Assembly: GCF_022347545.1 (NCBI RefSeq)
Contig: NZ_JAKREW010000009.1
Span: forward strand, 1-64,000
DNA: 64,000 nt
Source: Terribium retamae
GTDB taxonomy: Bacteria > Pseudomonadota > Alphaproteobacteria > Rhizobiales > Rhizobiaceae
Reading direction: 5' to 3'
The notes beneath the pieces were generated by a model that was given only the letters and a program-made list of their open reading frames with translations, was not told the DNA's origin and ran no database searches. Positions 1 through 8,133 of the stretch are shown piece after piece. Each line of letters opens with the position of its first letter. Position 1 is the stretch's first letter. The position numbers and the translations under genes were made by a program.

Positions 1-31
1 TGCCATAGGCGATGATCTGGGTGACCCCTAG

Positions 32-916
32 CGCCGCCACGGCCGCAAGCGGCGTCTGCCTCGCCATCACTGCGAGGAGGACGAAGGCGCAACGCACCGC
101 CTGCTCGCCAAAGAACTGCCGGCCGGAGCGAAGCTGCCGAACGGCTCGGCTCTCGCCACTCCGGCGCTTTTCCCAATCGTCTGTGACCATCTCGGCACGC
201 CAAAGGAGATGTTTGACGAAAAGGGCAATCTCGTCTGGGCGACGGAGCACCACGTTTGGGGCGACGCGCGTTCCACACGCGCTTACGGCACCCTCGTCGC
301 CAAGCCCTCGCACGAACCGATGCCGACTGAGCCTCTATGTCCATGGCGCTTCCCAGGTCAGTATGAAGACGCCGAGACCGGCCTCTACTACAATCGCCAC
401 CGCCACCACGACCCACTAACTGCTCAATATGTCAGTCCCGATCCAATCGGTTTGGCAGGTGGAGATAGACCGCAGGGATATGTACTCAACCCAAATCTTT
501 GGACGGATCCGCTAGGTCTGCAAGCGAGGGGACGTGACGGCAAATTCCTGCCAAGAAATGGGCTTCCAGGACCAGGCAGCACATTTCAAAGGCGAGTGAC
601 GGAAACTCTGAGGAGCCGTGGCTACACAGTCCACGAGAATGTTACAATTCGCATTGGGGGAAAAGTAGTGTCATTCGGAGATCAAATTGCGGTCAAGGGA
701 AACAGAATATACGTGATAGAATCAAAAGGAGGACGGACAACCCTTTCAAAAGGACAAGCTCAAGTAAGAAAAGCTATTCAAAGTGGGCAGGAAATAGAAT
801 TCACGGGCCCAAATGCCCCTAATATACCTGGAGTGGTGACTCCGGGGACGAAGATTACCCTACCTAGGGATAGCTGGCTCAGAGCTACTCCCGAATCTAT
901 CGGCTCCATCCAATGA
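32..916 (+). pseudogene. 3' end of a disrupted Rhs gene with a PD-(D/E)XK-like toxin tip
   Basis: Rhs proteins are shell-forming toxin carriers of type VI or related systems; the C-terminal tip is the toxin. The frame shows the end of the Rhs core (DHLGTPKEMFDEKG, RFPGQYEDAETGLYYNRHR, YVSPDPIGLAGG) and the DPLGL boundary motif. An in-frame TAG at 29-31 cuts the core from anything upstream. The first ATG is at 209 (RBS not obvious), giving 235 residues; in that numbering DPLGL is 100-104 and the tip is about 105-235. The tip has D158 and E171-S-K173 followed by a conserved-looking SKGQ, the spacing of a PD-(D/E)XK nuclease. It could still be expressed as an orphan toxin cassette from 209. The Rhs identity is certain; the nuclease fold is inferred from the motif; whether it is functional is unknown. 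The gene after it overlaps by 4 bp, as toxin-immunity pairs do. Confidence 0.75.
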
Positions 917-1506
917 AGAAAACAACAGAAACGCAAGTCAAAGAGATCACTTCAGCCATGCTCGAATATGGCTGCAAGACAATGTCATACGTAACATACA
1001 GTTTTGATAAAAAGGTAGACGGCGTCATCTATGAATATTTCGTTTTCAGAAACGCTTCAAGCGACACCATAACAACCGATATTTCAGTTGTTTTCGTACC
1101 GCTTAATGAGCTTGTATACGCTGTCGACGAATATCCGAAAGATAAAACCAATGAAAAAACAAAGAATATCTCGTTAAGGACGATCCTTCTCGGAGCTGCC
1201 TCAATTAAATTTTTCCGTATAAAGTCGATTGAATTCAAACCAGATCAAGAGAATACGAAAGAATTTGCCAAAAGAACAATTGATGAATCTGAATTCATTA
1301 TTGATTCACTCGGTGGAATCGATGCACTATTGAAAAAATTCTCGGAATCAGGCGAACCACCCGAAGCAGCTGTTGCAATAAGAATATTTAAAAGAGACTA
1401 CGAAGGTGCTAGAAAAGAGATTGAGCGGATAATATCTGAAGAAGGGTCCTTAATGAGAGATTTTATTTTTCGGGCGGACGCCTTCCTCTCAAGTATCGGA
1501 AAATGA
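913..1506 (+). CDS. Probable cognate immunity protein of the Rhs toxin (unrecognised family)
   Basis: This 197-residue protein starts in the ATGA that ends the Rhs toxin gene, so the two are translationally coupled. I recognise no family. It is soluble, with no signal peptide or membrane segment, and is rich in Lys, Glu and Ile. The middle (about 30-120) alternates short hydrophobic strands, while the C-terminal half looks helical, ending in a run with many acidic and basic residues. Base composition is strikingly low in GC (33-40% in the 60-base lines I counted), unlike the chromosome around it, which points to horizontal acquisition with the toxin tip. The role as immunity protein is inferred only from position, overlap and composition. 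Confidence 0.6.
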   Translation: MKKTTETQVKEITSAMLEYGCKTMSYVTYSFDKKVDGVIYEYFVFRNASSDTITTDISVVFVPLNELVYAVDEYPKDKTNEKTKNISLRTILLGAASIKFFRIKSIEFKPDQENTKEFAKRTIDESEFIIDSLGGIDALLKKFSESGEPPEAAVAIRIFKRDYEGARKEIERIISEEGSLMRDFIFRADAFLSSIGK

Positions 1507-1604
1507 AAAATTCATGGCTAAATTATTTTATAATCACCGCAATCCTGCTTTCTGTTATTTCATCAGTAGCATGTAGCGTCTTTATTACCACCGCCGAAAA
1601 ATAA
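1503..1604 (+). CDS. Possible 33-residue single-pass membrane peptide
   Basis: An ATG overlaps the stop of the preceding gene (ATGA again) and opens a 33-codon frame ending TAA at 1602-1604. The peptide has a short polar start (MKNSW), a hydrophobic segment of about 20 residues containing VISSVACSVF, and a polar tail. It could be a small membrane peptide, a weak lipoprotein-like leader, or a chance frame. The double ATGA overlap in one AT-rich block is the only argument for it; no homologue is known to me. Confidence 0.35.
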   Translation: MKNSWLNYFIITAILLSVISSVACSVFITTAEK

Positions 1605-2065
1605 TCTCATATGAGTTCGCTTTTTCGGCACTTGACAGTACCACAATCACGGTAGCTTTCTTTCTATCGACTGTTGTCGGTTTTCTGCTGGGGGGCTTCA
1701 TTGGGCCACATACCGCAAGATCAGCCATAGGGGTCGCACTCATCGGGCTGGCATTGACCTCTGCCCTCTGTATAGCATCTTGGGCTTTCGTATCTTTTGC
1801 GTTGTTTCGAACACTTCAAGGAATGTCTGCAGGCAGCATAATAACGCTTTCTCTAGTAGTAATCTCTAACGACTATAGTGCTCGACCACGGTCATTACTG
1901 ATCGGAATTTCGATGGCGGTAATCTCGATTGTCGCAGCATTGGGGTCATCATTTAGCTCGATTGTTTTGGAATCTGTAGGTTGGCGCGGGTGCTTCGTAG
2001 CCGTATTTTTAATCAGCACTGCTGCATTATTATCTTTCAGGTTGGCAGCGGCAGAAGCCAACTGA
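1577..2065 (+). pseudogene. Remnant of a major facilitator superfamily transporter
   Basis: The frame from 1577 to the TGA at 2063-2065 encodes about 160 residues of alternating hydrophobic segments. It resembles an internal piece (roughly helices 2-6) of a 12-helix MFS exporter: SALDSTTITVA near the start, FRTLQGMSAG, and an ESVGWRGCF motif like those that follow helix 5 in drug-exporter families. There is no ATG in frame before the hydrophobic part (only a TTG at 1754), and a full-length member would have about 400 residues, so both ends are missing. Family assignment rests on pattern and not on a search. Confidence 0.5.
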
Positions 2066-2150
2066 TGGATAGGAACGCCAATACCGCGATATTCTAGACG
2101 ATAGAAGCTGCCATTGGGTGGGCGCAGCAGAAACTGTCGAAGCCTGATTG

Positions 2151-3113
2151 ATGGGCGCACTTGCATCTGATTTTGAGAGCCGATTGGCTAAAATGCTGAC
2201 TTACGAAAACGATCCGATGGCGGTTCCGGCTTTTCGGATTCTAGCCATCGTCGAAGGCGACCTTGCGGACAAGAGAAGCCAGTCGAGCTACGCTGCCATT
2301 TATCGACAATTCGAGACGGACTATGGCGAAGCCGCGAACGTAACCTCGTATAACTTCGACAAGCACAAGGGCGTCATCAAGTGGATGAAGCCTGATTTGC
2401 TGGAGGAAGGGCGCAAGTTCTTCGAAAGGCCGAAAGCAAAATACAGCGACGGGCTGAGGCGATATGGCCTGTTGCCGGCCGAGTTCGACAATCCCGCCCT
2501 GCCCTATTTCGGCATCGAAAACCAGAAATCGGCAACGGCATTGGAAATCGCCCTCCCCACAGATGCCACTGCAAACAAGGTTTTTGCCGATAAGGTGCTG
2601 TCGGAACTGGAAGCCACGCCGCTCATCTGCGGTGTCATGGGCTTTGGGTTCTTCCTGCCGCCTTACAAGAGCAGCCTGGACTTCATGCTCGGCCAGGCAT
2701 CGCAGCGTTACAGGGCAGCGCTGGAAATTCGCGCGGACATGGTGATCGAGGGCATTCGGCGCAAGGGGTCATTCCATCGATGGAAGGCCGATGAGGAGCC
2801 AGGCATTGCCGATATCGGTTGGCGCACATTGATCGGCAATGAATTCCTGACCCGTTTGCCGGGCTCTTTCGATGCATTGGAAAAAACCGAAGGTGTGAAT
2901 GTCCACAAAGGAGCTAATTTCACCACCGTGACAGCCGGGTCGGAGCCCATCTGGGGCGATCTCAACGCCCAGGAGGATCTGGCCGTTTACAAGGCCGTCG
3001 CCGCCTTTTTGAAGCCGATCCGTTTTCCAGCCACTTGTGGTCATAATTTCATGTTCGGCGGCGATCATCCCGATCGCGTCGACGCCTATCTGGCGCGGTT
3101 TGACGCACACTAG
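2151..3113 (+). CDS. DUF3396-like type VI immunity family protein
   Basis: A soluble 320-residue protein. The C-terminal part carries features I associate with DUF3396 proteins, annotated as type VI secretion immunity proteins: an aromatic-rich middle (GVMGFGFFLPPYKSS) followed by DIGWRTLIGNEFLTRLPG and a late GSEPIWGDLN region. Members normally sit just downstream of a cell-killing effector and neutralise it; here the upstream sequence is the broken MFS remnant, so no partner is visible. Its GC content is back to chromosome-like. Start choice: ATG 2151 directly follows an in-frame TTG; no strong ribosome site decides it, and ATG 2193 is an alternative. Its presence beside the Rhs debris supports a former effector-immunity cluster. 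Confidence 0.6.
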   Translation: MGALASDFESRLAKMLTYENDPMAVPAFRILAIVEGDLADKRSQSSYAAIYRQFETDYGEAANVTSYNFDKHKGVIKWMKPDLLEEGRKFFERPKAKYSDGLRRYGLLPAEFDNPALPYFGIENQKSATALEIALPTDATANKVFADKVLSELEATPLICGVMGFGFFLPPYKSSLDFMLGQASQRYRAALEIRADMVIEGIRRKGSFHRWKADEEPGIADIGWRTLIGNEFLTRLPGSFDALEKTEGVNVHKGANFTTVTAGSEPIWGDLNAQEDLAVYKAVAAFLKPIRFPATCGHNFMFGGDHPDRVDAYLARFDAH

Positions 3114-3147
3114 CGGTAACGACATCAGATCAGATAGAAATTACGCC

Positions 3148-3450
3148 CTACCCCGCCGCCACAACATCTGCCGAAAAACGCAGTTCGCGCATCGGACGCA
3201 CCTTGTTGGTCGTTTCGGCATAGATGGGATGCGCCTTGTAGGCCGCGAGGGCCGCAGCGTCTTCGAACTCAGCATAGACCACGATGTCGATCCTGTCGCA
3301 CATAGGGTCGACCTTGGAATTGAGCGTCACTTCGAATAGCCGCGAATGCGGGATCCGTCCAAGCTCGAGCAAGCCGGAACGGACCGTTTCGACATCCTGG
3401 TCGGGCCGCACGCTGAAGAAAACGATATGCCGGATCAATGCTGTCTCCAT
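3148..3450 (-). CDS. Dabb (stress-responsive alpha/beta barrel) family protein
   Basis: A 100-residue protein starting METALIRHIVFFSVR. The Dabb fold is a dimeric ferredoxin-like barrel. Family hallmarks are the early IRHIVFF strand, the VDIVVYAEFED-type second half (IDIVVYAEFEDAAALAAYKAHPIY) and the YKAHP motif. Functions in the family are mostly undefined; some members are enzymes in polyketide-like ring closure, others stress-induced. A longer frame runs upstream to 3528, but that extension is Arg/Cys-rich and non-homologous, so the internal ATG at 3450 is preferred. It is convergent with the DUF3396-like gene, with only 34 bp between. Confidence 0.8.
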   Translation of the reverse strand: METALIRHIVFFSVRPDQDVETVRSGLLELGRIPHSRLFEVTLNSKVDPMCDRIDIVVYAEFEDAAALAAYKAHPIYAETTNKVRPMRELRFSADVVAAG

Positions 3451-3561
3451 GGCGCCCCGCGGTTGAAATCGTGCGGCAAGGCGCTCCTGATTGGAGCAGC
3501 TTCTGAGCCTGGCGCAGGCTGGCGTCAACCGGCAGGTTGTCGCGGCATCCGATTGACGAGA

Positions 3562-3690
3562 TCAGCCGGTGACGTAGGCGATCGCGTGTTTCGCGCTCTT
3601 TACTCCTGCATCCATGTAGCGGCCCTGGTTGTAGAGGCCGTCCCAGATCAGGAAGAAGGCGATCGCAGCGATAAGGATGACAAGACGCAT
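3562..3690 (-). CDS. 42-residue single-pass membrane protein
   Basis: A small reading frame MRLVILIAAIAFFLIWDG... with one N-terminal transmembrane helix (about residues 3-16) and a short polar tail containing YNQGRYMDAG and ending AYVTG. The helix with its Trp-Asp cap, the normal codon usage and the free-standing position argue for a real gene. I believe similar tiny proteins occur in other rhizobia, but I cannot confirm that here. It is transcribed divergently from cfa and toward the Dabb gene, 111 bp away. Function unknown. Confidence 0.6.
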   Translation of the reverse strand: MRLVILIAAIAFFLIWDGLYNQGRYMDAGVKSAKHAIAYVTG

Positions 3691-3974
3691 GATCGCAGGC
3701 TAACCGATTTCGATTACCACATTCATAATCGCCGCCCTTGTTCGGCGGCATTTCAGCCCTTTTTCGTTGCCCTAAACACGCTGCGCGCCTGCCCCTTGCC
3801 AGCAGCCACGGCACGATAGAAAATCCTCAATGGATTCATCCTCGAAGGACGGGCCCGGCTGAGCGCCGCTCGTTGTTTCGAGAGGAGACCGCGCAGCGCA
3901 GGCCGTGCGTGGCGAAGCGGCGATGGGTCCGCAGGAGCGACAGAGGGAAGAGCTCCTGAACAGCAGGGGGACTT

Positions 3975-5231
3975 ATGACCGAGAGCAAACAAGATGCTGC
4001 CCCGACAACGGACGCGATCCGCCTCGACGAACGAAATTTCTCCGATATCGTAAGGGGGCTTCCGGCCAAGGCACGCATGGTGTTCAAGGCGGCAATGGCG
4101 ATGCCGCGCGGTTCGCTGAAAGTGCGTCTGCCGGATGGGCGCGCCGTGCTTGTGGAAGGCAAAGCGCCCGGCCCCAACGCCGAATTGGTGCTGAAGAACT
4201 GGCGCTTGCCCGGCCGCGCCTTTGCTGGCGGCACCATCGGCGTCGCCGAATCCTACATGGATGGCGACTGGGAAAGCCCGGACGTAACGAGCTTCCTGGA
4301 GTTGTTCGTCGTCAACACCGAAACCGGGGAAAAGGTGGCCGGCGGTGCCAGCTGGATCGTCAACACGGTGCAGCGCATCCGCCACTGGCTGAACGAAAAC
4401 ACGCGCACCGGCTCGAAGCGCAACATTTCCGCGCATTACGACCTCGGCAACGCCTTTTACCAGAAATGGCTCGACCCCTCGATGACCTATTCGTCGGCGC
4501 TCTATTCCGCCGGCGCCAACGATCTCGAAAGCGCACAGGTGGCCAAATATCGTGCGCTCGCCAAAGACACCGGCATCGGTGCTGCGGATCATGTGCTGGA
4601 AATCGGCTGCGGCTGGGGCGGTTTCGCCGAATTCGCTGCGCGCGAAATCGGCTGCCGCGTCACCGGGCTCACAATCAGCCGCGAGCAGCATGATTTCGCC
4701 AAGGCGCGCATCCAGCGGGCCGGCCTTGCCGACAAGGTCGACATCAAGCTGCAGGACTATCGCGATGAGACCGGCAGATACGACCGGATCGCGTCGATCG
4801 AGATGTTCGAAGCCGTCGGCGAGAAGTACTGGCCAACCTTCTTCGGCAAGGTGAAGGAATGCCTGAAGCCCGGAGGCACCGCGGGTTTCCAGATCATCAC
4901 CATCAACGAAGCCGCCTACAAGACGTACCGCGCGCGGCCCGATTTCATCCAGCGTTACGTCTTCCCGGGCGGCATGCTGCCGACGCCGACGATCCTCAAA
5001 TCGCTCGGTAGCGATCATGGCCTGGCCTATCTGCGCGAGCGCGTCTTCGCGCAGGATTATGCCCGCACGCTTGCCGAATGGCGCGAACGCTTCTGGGCTT
5101 CATGGGAACGGATCGTGCCGCTTGGCTTTGACGACCGTTTCAAGAAGCTTTGGGAGTTCTACCTGCATTACTGCGAAGCAGGTTTCCGCGCGAGCTACAT
5201 CGACGTGCGCCAGGTCGTCTACAAGGCTTGA
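3975..5231 (+). CDS. cfa: Cyclopropane-fatty-acyl-phospholipid synthase
   Basis: Transfers a methylene group from S-adenosylmethionine to the double bond of unsaturated acyl chains in membrane phospholipids, typically in stationary phase or acid stress. The 418-residue length fits the family. Residues 1-130 form the N-terminal lipid-binding part (VAESYMDGDWES at 90-101), AHYDLGNAFY at 153-162 is the family signature before the methyltransferase, and VLEIGCGWGG at 207-216 is SAM motif I. IEMFEAVGEKYW and the C-terminal FYLHYCEAGF are also typical. The start has a strong ribosome site (AGGGGGA) 6 bp upstream. It is followed by a hairpin terminator shared with the convergent nucleotidase gene. 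Confidence 0.93.
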   Translation: MTESKQDAAPTTDAIRLDERNFSDIVRGLPAKARMVFKAAMAMPRGSLKVRLPDGRAVLVEGKAPGPNAELVLKNWRLPGRAFAGGTIGVAESYMDGDWESPDVTSFLELFVVNTETGEKVAGGASWIVNTVQRIRHWLNENTRTGSKRNISAHYDLGNAFYQKWLDPSMTYSSALYSAGANDLESAQVAKYRALAKDTGIGAADHVLEIGCGWGGFAEFAAREIGCRVTGLTISREQHDFAKARIQRAGLADKVDIKLQDYRDETGRYDRIASIEMFEAVGEKYWPTFFGKVKECLKPGGTAGFQIITINEAAYKTYRARPDFIQRYVFPGGMLPTPTILKSLGSDHGLAYLRERVFAQDYARTLAEWRERFWASWERIVPLGFDDRFKKLWEFYLHYCEAGFRASYIDVRQVVYKA

Positions 5232-5242
5232 GCTTGTTGGTT

Positions 5243-5268
5243 CACGGCCGCTTGAAAGGGCGGCCGTG
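5243..5268. terminator. Bidirectional hairpin between cfa and cpdB
   Basis: A perfect 9-bp stem CACGGCCGC/GCGGCCGTG with an 8-base loop lies in the 49 bp between two convergent genes. The plus-strand tail GATTTGTTCT is moderately T-rich, so termination in that direction is the better supported. Confidence 0.65.
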
Positions 5269-5280
5269 GATTTGTTCTCA

Positions 5281-7260
5281 TCACAGCAGGATGCGATATT
5301 TGGCGAAGCCGTTCTCGCCCTCGCCGGCCGGCTCGATCTTCAGTGTCTTGACCTGGCTGATGAAATCACGTGCTTTCGCACCCGTCTCGAACACGACGCT
5401 TGTCTCCGGCAACGGCAGGAAGGACCAGTTGGCGTCGGCCGAAGGATTGATGGTGCCTTCGGCGACGATGTAGCGCACGATCACGTCGCGATTGGTGTCC
5501 GGCGCCTCGTAGATCACCTTGCTTTCGTTGATCTCCGGGAAATTGCCGCCGCCACCGGCTCTGTAGTTGTTGGTGGCGACGACGAATTTCTGAGCCGGAT
5601 CAATCGGCTTGTCGTTGAACATCAAGTCCTTGATTCGGCTTGAGCCGGCATTGATGACGTTGCCCTTGGCATCGTATTTCGGCGGCTGCGACAGGTCGAT
5701 CCTGTAGGTGACACCGTCGATCACATCGAAATTATAAGACGGGAAATCGGTGTTGATCAGCGGCTGGTCTGCCTTGCCGGGCTCGATCTGCCTGAAGATG
5801 CCGGACGACATTTCGAGCCATTCCTTCACCTGCGCACCAGTGATCTCCACCGCGCGCACCGTGTTTGGATAGAAATAGAGGTCGGCAACGTTCTTGATGG
5901 CGATATCGCCAGCCGGCACGTCGGTATAGTAATCGGCGCCTCCGCGGCCACCGGCCTTGAACGGCGCGGCAGCGGAAAGCAGCGGCATGTCCTTCCACTG
6001 TGTGCTCTTTAATATGTCCTTCAGGTACCAGCTTTGTGCCTGGCTGACGATCTGCACGGATGGATCGTCGGCCACCAAAGCAAAATAGGAATAGAGCGGC
6101 GCGGACGTCTTGCCGACCGGGCGGCGCACATAGGCAAGCGTCGCCTCGTGATCCACCTTCAACGCATCGACCACGCTCCTCACATCCTCGACGACCGCCT
6201 TGTTCTTGTTGTCGACGCGCTCAAAAATCGGCCGCGCCTCCGACGTCGCCGAAACGACCCGCCATTTGCCGCCGTCACGTTCGAGCAGCAGGTCGATCAT
6301 ACCCATATGCGAGCCCCAGAAGCCTGCCATCACGGCTGGCTTGCCCTGCAAGGTGCCCTTTTCCGCGTCGACGCCGGCAAGTTGCTGGAAATCCTTCTTG
6401 CCCGGGAAGACCAGATGCTGGTGGCCGGTAAAGACAGCATCGATGCCCTCCACGCCCGCCAGGAAGTAAGAGGCATTCTCCATCATGTCCGCTTGCTTGA
6501 TGTCGATGCCGGAATGGGAGAGTGCAATGACGATATCGGCGCCCTCCTCTTTCATCTGCGGCACCCAGGCCCTCGCGGCTTCGACAATGTCGCGGGTCAG
6601 AACATTCCCGGCGAGGTTCTTGGCGTCCCACACCAGGATCTGCGGCGGCACGAAGCCGATCACGCCGATCTTGATCGGATGTTCGGCACCTGCCCCATCC
6701 TTCAGCCTTTTCTCGAGGATCAGATAAGGCTTGAGGTAAAGCTTGTCGTCGCGCGGATTGGCGGCTTTTTCCGTGCCGCGGATCAAATTGGCGCACACAA
6801 ATGGGAAATTGGCTCCGGCCAACACCTTGTCCAGGAACGAAAGACCATAGTTGAATTCGTGGTTGCCCAACGTCGAGCAGGCATAGTCAAGCAGGTTCAT
6901 GCCTTTCATGACAGGATGGACATCGCCTTCCTTCATGCCGCGCTCATAAGCGACGTAATCACCCATCGGACTGCCTTGCAGCAGGTCGCCATTGTCGATC
7001 AGCATCGAATTGGCGGCCTCCTTGCGCACAGCTTCGATCAGAGAGGCAGTGCGCGACAGGCCCAGCGTGTCATTCGCTTTGTCGGCGTAATAGTCATAGG
7101 GCAACAGGTTCACATGGATGTCAGTCGTTTCCATGATCCTGAGATGCGCCTGGTTGGCCGCAGCGCTTGCCGAAAAGGGATGCAGCACGATCAGCGCTCC
7201 GGTAGCGGCCGCCCCCTGAAGCAGCGCACGGCGGGAAATCGATCGGAGCGGTTCGGACAT
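5281..7260 (-). CDS. cpdB: 2',3'-cyclic-nucleotide 2'-phosphodiesterase/3'-nucleotidase, exported
   Basis: A periplasmic bifunctional enzyme that opens 2',3'-cyclic nucleotides and removes the 3' phosphate, scavenging nucleosides and phosphate. The 659 residues begin with a Tat-like signal (SRRALLQGAAATG, cleavage near ASA-A at 30-35). The metallophosphatase domain shows metal-binding motifs METTDIHVN (D47, H49), IDNGDLLQG at 88-96 and GNHEFNYG at 132-139, with later SHSGID and GHQHLVFPG. The 5'-nucleotidase C-terminal domain follows from about residue 400. An open frame continues upstream to 8085, but that part is antisense to the cyclo-ligase gene; the ATG at 7260 gives the signal peptide and is the right start. 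Confidence 0.92.
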   Translation of the reverse strand: MSEPLRSISRRALLQGAAATGALIVLHPFSASAAANQAHLRIMETTDIHVNLLPYDYYADKANDTLGLSRTASLIEAVRKEAANSMLIDNGDLLQGSPMGDYVAYERGMKEGDVHPVMKGMNLLDYACSTLGNHEFNYGLSFLDKVLAGANFPFVCANLIRGTEKAANPRDDKLYLKPYLILEKRLKDGAGAEHPIKIGVIGFVPPQILVWDAKNLAGNVLTRDIVEAARAWVPQMKEEGADIVIALSHSGIDIKQADMMENASYFLAGVEGIDAVFTGHQHLVFPGKKDFQQLAGVDAEKGTLQGKPAVMAGFWGSHMGMIDLLLERDGGKWRVVSATSEARPIFERVDNKNKAVVEDVRSVVDALKVDHEATLAYVRRPVGKTSAPLYSYFALVADDPSVQIVSQAQSWYLKDILKSTQWKDMPLLSAAAPFKAGGRGGADYYTDVPAGDIAIKNVADLYFYPNTVRAVEITGAQVKEWLEMSSGIFRQIEPGKADQPLINTDFPSYNFDVIDGVTYRIDLSQPPKYDAKGNVINAGSSRIKDLMFNDKPIDPAQKFVVATNNYRAGGGGNFPEINESKVIYEAPDTNRDVIVRYIVAEGTINPSADANWSFLPLPETSVVFETGAKARDFISQVKTLKIEPAGEGENGFAKYRILL

Positions 7261-7473
7261 GATGGGTGATCTCTTCACTTGCGTTTGTTCCCCTGCCGCC
7301 CGGCCCAAATCTCGCGCCAAAAGCAAGCCAAGTCCAGCAGGCTCACATGACGCTCGTGCGACCAAAGACCCAGAATTGCGACCTCCGGAGCCCGGATATG
7401 TCGTGATACGACAAACTGGCGCAACCACGCAGGCATAGGCTTGCGAAGGGACGATCGACACAGGGAGATCGGC

Positions 7474-8133
7474 ATGAGCGACAATGACGACACGACACCG
7501 GCGCAATACGCTTCGCCACCCTGCTTCATGCATGAGCTCGACCCGACCTTCCAGCAGCCGCTTTCCGACTGGAGCGACGTGCGGCGCTGGCGCAAGGCCG
7601 AACGCGAAAGGCTGATTGCTGCACGGCTCGCGATCTCCGCCGATACCCGCACCAAAATGGCCAAACGCATCGCCGAAGGGCTCGATGCCGCTATCGGCAA
7701 TGTTGCCGGCAAAATGATCAGCCTCTACTGGCCATTTCGCGGCGAACCGGACCTGCGTGGTTGGATGGAAAGCGTGAATGAACGTGGCGGCCGCACCGCG
7801 CTGCCGATCGTTGTCGAAAAAGGCCAGCCGCTGATCTTCCGCGCCTACAGGCATGGCGACAGGCTGGAACGCGGAGTCTGGAACATCCCGATTCCGGCCG
7901 AAGGCGATCCGGTTGTTCCCGATGTCGTCATCTCGCCGATCGTAGGCATCGACCCCGACAGATACAGGCTGGGTTACGGCGGCGGCTTCTTCGACCGCAC
8001 GCTCGCCTCGCTGCCACGCAAGCCGCTGGTGATCGGTATTGGGTACGAAATGCAGCGCATCCCGACCATCTACCCGCAGCCGCACGATATCCCGATGGAT
8101 GTTGTGGTTACGGAGACTGCCTGCCCTGCGTGA
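7474..8133 (+). CDS. 5-formyltetrahydrofolate cyclo-ligase
   Basis: Converts 5-formyl-THF to 5,10-methenyl-THF with ATP, returning stored folate to the one-carbon pool. The 219-residue protein carries the family's C-terminal signature YRLGYGGGFFDRTLA (about 173-187) and the middle SLYWPFRGEPDLR region. The start ATG at 7474 follows GGGAGATCGGC. Its role connects with the glycine cleavage system and serine hydroxymethyltransferase in this window, both of which feed methylene-THF. The 3' end overlaps the convergent NADH dehydrogenase gene by 26 bp. The N-terminus is about 30 residues longer than E. coli YgfA and somewhat polar. Confidence 0.88.
   Translation: MSDNDDTTPAQYASPPCFMHELDPTFQQPLSDWSDVRRWRKAERERLIAARLAISADTRTKMAKRIAEGLDAAIGNVAGKMISLYWPFRGEPDLRGWMESVNERGGRTALPIVVEKGQPLIFRAYRHGDRLERGVWNIPIPAEGDPVVPDVVISPIVGIDPDRYRLGYGGGFFDRTLASLPRKPLVIGIGYEMQRIPTIYPQPHDIPMDVVVTETACPA

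Noticed and set aside
3753..5018. A 421-codon minus-strand frame opposite cfa
   Set aside because: Antisense to a clear cfa gene; the composition (Arg, Gly, Ala, His) is a reflection of high-GC third-position bias, and no homology pattern is seen.
7261..7473. 6S RNA gene
   Set aside because: Gene context is suggestive, but I could not form the long hairpin with central bubble; kept only as a low-interest observation.
7261..8085. Upstream extension of the cpdB frame
   Set aside because: It runs antisense to the cyclo-ligase gene and precedes the Tat-like signal peptide at 7260.
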